Shown: piece after piece, positions 5,682 through 10,001 of the stretch
How the letters are laid out: every line of letters starts with the position of its first letter
How positions within the stretch are numbered: position 1 is the stretch's first letter
Assembly (NCBI GenBank): GCA_003524335.1
Contig: DQHV01000144.1
Coordinates: 2,014 to 12,014, forward strand
Length of the DNA stretch: 10,001 nt
Source: Candidatus Aminicenantota bacterium
GTDB taxonomy: Bacteria > Acidobacteriota > Aminicenantia > Aminicenantales > UBA8522
Direction: 5' to 3'
The notes under the pieces: generated by a model
Database searches by the model: none
What the model was told of the DNA's origin: nothing
The model's input: the letters and a program-made list of their open reading frames with translations, nothing else
Position numbers and translations under genes: made by a program

Positions 5682-6200
5682 TTAACTCTTATCTCTCACG
5701 AAATATTTTAGCTTGAGCAGCCGGGGGTCCTCTTCCTTGACCTCGCAGCTGCAGTCGCCGTTGCGCCGGACCTTGCCGCAGACCGCGCAGATCCCCTCGC
5801 AGCTCTCCGCACAGAGCGGCTTGAGGGGGAAGGTCAGGTTGAGCTGTTCGAGGATGATCTCCCCTAGGTCGACCTGGTTATCGCGGTAAAAAACCTGGCC
5901 CAGGTCGTCCTCTTCCAGCTCGTCCTTCATAAGGTCCAGCTCTTCCGGCAGGTAGACGAGGTCGAAAGTGGAATCGACGGGGAACTCGTAGGGGCTGAGG
6001 CAGCGGCTGCAGACGAAGCTCAGACGGGCGGTCAGCCTCCCTTTGATCCAGATCTCATCGCCGACCTTACGGACGATGGCCTCGGCGTGGGCCGGGGACA
6101 GGAAAACAGTGTCCTCCTCGACCAGGTCGACGTTGAGAAACTCGAAGTCGCGGGAGACGGATAGCCCGTCTTTGGGAATTCTATCGACATCAATAACCAT
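5682..6200 (-). CDS. yceD: YceD/DUF177 family protein (large-subunit rRNA maturation factor)
   Basis: This 172-residue protein of the YceD (DUF177, PF02620) family is linked to 23S rRNA accumulation and is almost always encoded next to rpmF. An N-terminal beta-rich part contains the FVCSRCLSPYEFPV motif (C64, C67). An acidic stretch (ELDLMKDELEEDD) follows, then the family core EQLNLTFPLKPLC and a Cys-rich tail with C130, C134, C138, C141, C150 and C152 (ESCEGICAVCG and GDCSC). The Cys pattern suggests metal binding, as in many non-enterobacterial members. ATG 6200 is the first gene start of the operon, about 19 nt after the predicted transcription start, with only a weak GAG upstream. Confidence 0.92.
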   Translation of the reverse strand: MVIDVDRIPKDGLSVSRDFEFLNVDLVEEDTVFLSPAHAEAIVRKVGDEIWIKGRLTARLSFVCSRCLSPYEFPVDSTFDLVYLPEELDLMKDELEEDDLGQVFYRDNQVDLGEIILEQLNLTFPLKPLCAESCEGICAVCGKVRRNGDCSCEVKEEDPRLLKLKYFVRDKS

Positions 6201-6225
6201 GGGTTTTTTCTCAAAAATTCACTTT

Positions 6226-6253
6226 ATTATACCATCTGCCCTTCGAATGTCAA
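6226..6253 (-). promoter_or_regulatory. Promoter of the yceD-rpmF-fab-etf operon
   Basis: On the minus strand a consensus TTGACA (6253-6248) and a consensus TATAAT (6231-6226) are separated by 16 bp. This is the best sigma-70 promoter in the window. Transcription should start near 6219, giving a leader of about 19 nt before yceD. No second strong promoter was seen inside the operon. Confidence 0.82.
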
Positions 6254-6265
6254 CGCAAAGGCGGT

Positions 6266-6295
6266 TTGACAGCATCCCAGGGCGATGCTAATAAT
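6266..6295 (+). promoter_or_regulatory. Divergent promoter for the alpha/beta-hydrolase
   Basis: TTGACA (6266-6271) and AATAAT (6290-6295, 5/6 match to TATAAT) lie 18 bp apart on the plus strand. The two divergent -35 boxes are only 12 bp apart (6253 and 6266). Predicted transcription start is near 6302, leaving a leader of about 8 nt before ATG 6310. Confidence 0.55.
6271..6289. promoter_or_regulatory. Inverted repeat in the hydrolase promoter spacer
   Basis: AGCATC (6271-6276) and GATGCT (6284-6289) are perfect 6-bp arms around a 7-bp centre (CCAGGGC). They occupy the spacer between the plus-strand -35 and -10 boxes. The position fits a repressor operator. No regulator gene is in the window to pair with it, and a 6-bp arm can occur by chance. 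Confidence 0.35.
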
Positions 6296-6309
6296 GGAAA
6301 CCGTAGAAA

Positions 6310-7059
6310 ATGAGGAAAGCCGGTCTTCACATCCTGATCCTCCTTATGTTCTTCGCTGCCTTACCCGTGGTCCCCGCCGCTTTAGACAATGGCCAGGGCC
6401 AGACAGAATGGGTCATTCTTCTCCACGGCCTCGGACGGTCCAGCCGCTCCCTCGCCCGCCTGCAGGCCAACCTGGCCAGCCAGGGGTATTCGGTCCTCAA
6501 CCTGGACTACCCTTCGCTGAAATACCCCATAGAATACCTGGCTCATGAGATCCTCCATCCCGAGGTCGTGCGGCTCTCCAAGGCCTCCCCGACCAAGATC
6601 CATTTCGTGACCCATTCGATGGGAGGGATCGTCGTTCGCTGTTATCTCAAGCACCATCACGTGCCCGCCCTGGGCCGGGTCGTCATGTTCACCCCCCCGA
6701 ACCAAGGAAGCGAGCTGGCCGACCTCCTCAAGAGGAGCGCCCTTTTCAAGAGTTTCATGGCGCCGGCCGGCCGCGAGCTGGGCACCGACTTGGAGAGCCT
6801 CCCGCTCAGGTTGGGAGGCGCCGACTTTGACCTGGGAGTCATCGCCGGCAGCAAGAGCTATAATCCGATCCATTCGCTGATCCTCGACGGCCCGGATGAC
6901 GGGACGGTAACCGTGGAGAGCACCAGGATGCCCGGCCTTGCCGATTTCATCATCCTGCCATGCAGTCACAATTCGATCATCAGGAACAAGGCGGCAATCG
7001 GTCAGGTCATCCACTTCCTCCGACATGGCGCCTTCCAGCGCACCACCGGGAACGGGTGA
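6310..7059 (+). CDS. Exported alpha/beta-hydrolase, lipase/PGAP1-like
   Basis: This 249-residue protein has an N-terminal signal peptide (basic MRKAGLH, hydrophobic ILILLMFFAALPVVPAAL, likely cleaved or anchoring near residue 24-25). The hydrolase fold follows: oxyanion strand WVILLHGLGRSSRS (34-47), nucleophile elbow THSMGG with Ser103, acid in LDGPDDGTV (Asp196 or Asp197), and His220 in CSHNSI. The triad is thus complete. The elbow plus VVMFTPPNQGSELADLL resembles PGAP1-like/triacylglycerol lipases acting on membrane lipid esters, but the substrate cannot be read from sequence. ATG 6310 was chosen because it starts the signal peptide; GGAAA lies 9 nt upstream but may precede the transcription start. 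It is transcribed divergently from the yceD operon. Confidence 0.85.
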   Translation: MRKAGLHILILLMFFAALPVVPAALDNGQGQTEWVILLHGLGRSSRSLARLQANLASQGYSVLNLDYPSLKYPIEYLAHEILHPEVVRLSKASPTKIHFVTHSMGGIVVRCYLKHHHVPALGRVVMFTPPNQGSELADLLKRSALFKSFMAPAGRELGTDLESLPLRLGGADFDLGVIAGSKSYNPIHSLILDGPDDGTVTVESTRMPGLADFIILPCSHNSIIRNKAAIGQVIHFLRHGAFQRTTGNG

Positions 7060-7122
7060 GGCCGGGATGGACAATCCCAAACGGCTCCGCTTCTATGCCA
7101 ACTCGACCGCCCACCTGCCGAC

Positions 7123-7150
7123 TTGATATCCCTAAATCGGCGAGTATAAT
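7123..7150 (+). promoter_or_regulatory. Promoter for the 96-residue gene and polA
   Basis: TTGATA (7123-7128) and a consensus TATAAT (7145-7150) are 16 bp apart, in the 100-bp gap after the hydrolase gene. Transcription would start near 7157, about three bases before ATG 7160, so the message would be essentially leaderless. The rest of this gap holds only a weak 5-bp hairpin (7064-7078) without a U-tract. Confidence 0.7.
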
Positions 7151-7159
7151 AAGAAGCAA

Positions 7160-7450
7160 ATGGCCGGATTCAACGCTGAGGTCAAGCGGCTGGCTGTTGT
7201 TTTCCATGTCCAAACCCAGGATGTGGGCCCTGGCGCTCGCTACGTCGAGTCGCTGATCTATAAATCGGGAAAGCTGCTCTCCTCGCGCAAGACCGACTAC
7301 ACTTCCTCCCTGGCCAGCCCTCAGCTCCAGGTTAGGGTGCAGCAGATCATGGAAGAGCAGCACAACGCCATTCTCAGAGAAATCGCAGACGGGAGGTTCG
7401 ACCATTACCTGACCCCGGAAGAAAGACACCCCATACCTGACAAGGGCTGA
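7160..7450 (+). CDS. Conserved-looking hypothetical protein coupled to polA
   Basis: This 96-residue, soluble, unnamed protein has no signal peptide or membrane segment. It starts with a beta-rich half (FNAEVKRLAVVFHVQTQDVG, then YVESLIYKSGKLLSSRKTDY). A likely helix follows (PQLQVRVQQIMEEQHNAILREIADGRF), and the protein ends in a short polar tail. The pattern HVQTQD...G..ESLIY..G..LSS..T.Y resembles a small family of uncharacterised bacterial proteins I recall only vaguely, so no function is assigned. The TGA stop overlaps the polA ATG by one base (TGATG), implying translational coupling. There is no clear Shine-Dalgarno (AAGAAG only), consistent with a leaderless start at the promoter 7123-7150. 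GC-rich codons match polA. Confidence 0.8.
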   Translation: MAGFNAEVKRLAVVFHVQTQDVGPGARYVESLIYKSGKLLSSRKTDYTSSLASPQLQVRVQQIMEEQHNAILREIADGRFDHYLTPEERHPIPDKG

Positions 7451-10001
7451 TGGCCTCGGAGAAAAAACTCTTCCTGATCGACGGCAATTCTCTCCTCTAT
7501 CGTTCCTATTACGCCATCCAAAGATTATCCACCTCACAGGGATTTCCGACCAACGCTATATATGGTTTCATCAACACCCTCCGCAAGATCGTCGAGCAGG
7601 AGAAACCGCATTACCTGGGGATCGTTTTCGACACCGGGAAACCGACCATCCGCCACCAGATGTTCAAGGCTTACAAGGCCCACCGCAAGCCGATGCCCGA
7701 GGACCTCATCCCTCAGGTTCCCATCTTGAAGAAGGTCATTCGGGCCATGAACATCCCTCTTTTTCAGTATGAGAATTACGAGGCCGATGACGTCCTGGGC
7801 AGCCTCGCCCAGAAGGCGGGCGAGAGGAGGATACCGGCCGTCCTTGTCAGCACGGATAAGGACCTTCTCCAGCTCGTGGATGAGGGCACGGCGGTCTTCA
7901 ACCCGGCCAAAGAGATCTATCTCGATGAAGCCAAGGTCAAGGAAGTCTTCGGAGTCGCACCCTCGCAGGTTGTCGATGTCCTATCCCTCTGGGGAGACCC
8001 GTCGGACAACGTCCCGGGTGTCCCAGGTATAGGAGAAAAGACCTCCAAGCAACTCATCAATCAATTCGGGTCGTTAGAGAACCTGCTCCACCGCCTATCC
8101 GAGGTCAAGAACCCCCGCCTGCGGGAGAAGATCGAACAGAACCGGGAGAAGCTCGAGGTCAGCCGGCAGCTGGTGACGATCGAGAGGAACCTGGACGTCC
8201 AGTTCAACCTCGACGATTTCACCCTCTCCCCCCCGAACACCGGAGAACTGGCCGCCCTTTTCCAGGAGCTGGAATTCACCTCACTCCTGGCCGATCTGGT
8301 CAAAAAGCCGGCAGACGCCGAAAAAAACTACAAGGCTATCCTGGACGAGCCGGCGCTCCGAGATCTTGTCGGCCTCATCCGGCAGGCCGGTTTCGTCTCC
8401 TTGGATACGGAGACCGACAGCGTCTCGCCCACCCGGGCCCATCTCGTCGGCATGTCCTTCGCCATCAAGGCGGGGGAGGCCTTTTACCTGCCCCTCGGAC
8501 ACGACTACGCTGGAGCGCCCGCCCAGATCCCCAAGAACACGGCCTATGAAATCCTCAGAGACGCGCTGGCGGACCCGGGAATCAGGAAAATCGGGCAGAA
8601 CATCAAGTACGATTACATCGTGCTTAAGCGGGAGGGACTGGAGCTCCGGGGCATCGACCAGGATACTATGGTCCTCTCCTATCTTCTGGAGCCGAACTGG
8701 GGCAAGCACAACCTGGAGAAACTGGCCCTGGCCTATCTCCAGACGCAGGCCACTCCCTACGAGGAGGTCGCGGGCAAGGGCAAGAACGCGGTCACGATGA
8801 ACGCGGTCCCCCTGGAGAAGGTCGTGCCCTATGCCTGTCAGGACGCCGACTTCGCCCTCGAGCTGAGTGAAAGGCTTTGGCCGAAAATCGCGGAGCAGAA
8901 ACTCGACCGCCTCTACCGCGAGCTCGAGCAGCCGCTGATCGAGCTCCTGGCCGAGATGGAGGTCTGGGGGGTCAAGGTCGAACGGGAGGCGCTCGAGGAG
9001 CTTTCAGCCGAGCTCGGCTCTGAGCTTAAAAAACTGGAAAAGAAAATCTTTGCCCTGAGCGGCAGCGAGTTCAACCTCAACTCGCCCCAGCAGCTGGCCG
9101 ACGTCCTTTTTCACAAATTCCAGCTCCAGCCGTCCCGCAAGACAAAGATCACCAAGCGCTACTCGACCTCGCTGGACATCCTGCAGGAACTGGCGCCCCT
9201 TCATCCCCTGGCCCAGTACGCCTTGGAATTCCGCCAGATGGCCAAGCTGAAGTCGACCTACGCCGACGCGCTTCCGCTCCTCATCAACCCGGAGACGGGA
9301 CGCCTCCATACCTCGTATAATCAGACGGTCACGTCCACCGGCCGGCTCTCGAGCTCCGACCCCAACCTCCAGAATATCCCGATGCGCGGCGAGATCGGGC
9401 AGCGCTTCCGCCGGGCCTTCGTCCCCGAGGCCGGGCATCTCCTGCTGGCCGCCGACTATTCCCAGATCGAGCTCCGCGTGCTGGCCCATCTCTCCCAGGA
9501 CCCGGCGCTGATCGAGACATTCGTCGCCGACCGGGACATCCATGAAGAAACGGCGCGCCGGGTTTTTGGAGAAGGCCTGCCTCAGCTCAAAGATGAACTG
9601 CGCCGCAAAGCAAAGATTATCAACTTCAGCATCATCTACGGGACGTCGGCCTTCTCCCTCGCCAAGGAGCTCGGCACGACCCAGCGCGACGCCCAGGATT
9701 TCATCGACCGCTATTTCTCCCAGCATCCGAAGGTCGGAGAGTTCCTGGAGGCCACAGTCAAGAAGGCCGAGGAGCGGGGCTTCACGGAAACTCTCTACGG
9801 CCGGGTCCGCCAGGTTCCCGAGCTCAAGCAGAAGGACCGGATGACCCAGCAGGCCGGACGCCGCATCGCCCTCAACGCACCCATCCAGGGCTCGGCCGCC
9901 GACTTGATGAAAAAGACGATGATCGACATCTGGCGGGTGTTCCGGGAACGCCGCCTGCGCACAAAGATCATCCTCCAGGTCCACGACGAACTGGTTTTCG
10001 A
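7450..10001 (+). CDS. polA: DNA polymerase I (3' end beyond the window)
   Basis: The first 850 residues of PolA, the enzyme for Okazaki fragment processing and repair synthesis. The 5' nuclease domain (about 1-290) shows LIDGNSLLYRSYYA, FDTGKPTIRHQMFKAYKAHR, YEADDVLGSLA, STDKDL and GDPSDNVPGVPGIGEKT. The 3'-5' exonuclease is intact: Asp319 and Glu321 in LDTETDS, the Asp of NIKYDYIVL, and the Asp of ACQDADFAL, so proofreading is expected. In the polymerase, TSTGRLSSSDPNLQNIP precedes catalytic Asp669 (DYSQIELR). The O-helix has R719, K722, F726 and Y730, and motif C is HDELVF (D846). Phe726 is the residue that makes most PolA enzymes discriminate against dideoxynucleotides. Ser727 replaces the common Gly. 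ATG 7450 overlaps the previous stop, with AAGGG upstream. Family lengths suggest the true end lies about 40-60 residues further on. Confidence 0.97.
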   Translation, partial: MASEKKLFLIDGNSLLYRSYYAIQRLSTSQGFPTNAIYGFINTLRKIVEQEKPHYLGIVFDTGKPTIRHQMFKAYKAHRKPMPEDLIPQVPILKKVIRAMNIPLFQYENYEADDVLGSLAQKAGERRIPAVLVSTDKDLLQLVDEGTAVFNPAKEIYLDEAKVKEVFGVAPSQVVDVLSLWGDPSDNVPGVPGIGEKTSKQLINQFGSLENLLHRLSEVKNPRLREKIEQNREKLEVSRQLVTIERNLDVQFNLDDFTLSPPNTGELAALFQELEFTSLLADLVKKPADAEKNYKAILDEPALRDLVGLIRQAGFVSLDTETDSVSPTRAHLVGMSFAIKAGEAFYLPLGHDYAGAPAQIPKNTAYEILRDALADPGIRKIGQNIKYDYIVLKREGLELRGIDQDTMVLSYLLEPNWGKHNLEKLALAYLQTQATPYEEVAGKGKNAVTMNAVPLEKVVPYACQDADFALELSERLWPKIAEQKLDRLYRELEQPLIELLAEMEVWGVKVEREALEELSAELGSELKKLEKKIFALSGSEFNLNSPQQLADVLFHKFQLQPSRKTKITKRYSTSLDILQELAPLHPLAQYALEFRQMAKLKSTYADALPLLINPETGRLHTSYNQTVTSTGRLSSSDPNLQNIPMRGEIGQRFRRAFVPEAGHLLLAADYSQIELRVLAHLSQDPALIETFVADRDIHEETARRVFGEGLPQLKDELRRKAKIINFSIIYGTSAFSLAKELGTTQRDAQDFIDRYFSQHPKVGEFLEATVKKAEERGFTETLYGRVRQVPELKQKDRMTQQAGRRIALNAPIQGSAADLMKKTMIDIWRVFRERRLRTKIILQVHDELVF

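Noticed and set aside
7064..7078. Possible terminator after the hydrolase gene
   Set aside because: GGGAT-N5-ATCCC is only a 5-bp stem and no T-run follows.
7067..7126. 19-codon ORF (MDNPKRLRFYANSTAHLPT) after the hydrolase gene
   Set aside because: It has GAGG upstream, but it is very short, overlaps the next promoter's -35 box and shows no similarity I recognise. Chance is the simpler explanation.
9004..9984. 326-codon minus-strand frame inside polA
   Set aside because: It lies opposite the conserved polymerase domain with no independent support.

Overview
The window is a GC-rich bacterial chromosome segment with ordinary housekeeping genes, plus a short accessory stretch at the left end. 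Promoters are of the sigma-70 type (TTGACA/TATAAT). The gene set is yceD-rpmF, type II fatty-acid synthesis genes, an electron transfer flavoprotein and polA. The phylum cannot be fixed from the sequence. Something near Acidobacteriota or Aminicenantota would fit the GC-rich codon use and gene arrangement, but that is only a guess.

Region 1 (1-1290, accessory). It opens with the 3' end of an unrecognised reading frame (2-331, plus strand). Next come one copy of a ~48-bp direct repeat, two back-to-back hairpins, and a compact type II toxin-antitoxin module, brnT-brnA. The module has a consensus-like promoter with a 16-bp palindrome set between its -35 and -10 boxes. A second copy of the direct repeat lies downstream (83% identity to the first), so the repeats bracket the hairpins and the module.

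Region 2 (1291-6200, minus strand). One operon is read right to left: yceD (DUF177), rpmF (L32), a 29-codon small ORF, fabG, acpP, fabF, etfB, etfA. It starts from a near-perfect promoter at 6226-6253. Gaps are 0-36 nt and several Shine-Dalgarno sequences are strong. In many bacteria plsX, fabH and fabD lie between rpmF and fabG. Here they are missing and the small ORF sits in their place, while etfBA is joined to the 3' end. The operon therefore couples a ribosomal protein, the ACP-dependent elongation cycle (ketoacyl reduction by FabG, carrier AcpP, condensation by FabF) and a flavoprotein electron carrier.

Region 3 (6201-10001, plus strand). A divergent promoter drives a secreted or membrane-anchored alpha/beta-hydrolase (lipase/PGAP1-like). 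A second promoter 3' of it drives a 96-residue conserved-looking protein of unknown function, whose stop codon overlaps the start of polA. The polA gene (5' nuclease, proofreading and polymerase domains) runs off the right edge just after the palm motif HDE.

I found no rRNA, tRNA, CRISPR array, transposase or obvious rho-independent terminator. The most unusual points are the repeat-bracketed brnTA with its promoter-embedded operator, the reduced fab cluster fused to etfBA, the residues in FabG that suggest NADH use, and the nearly leaderless promoter placement at three plus-strand genes.
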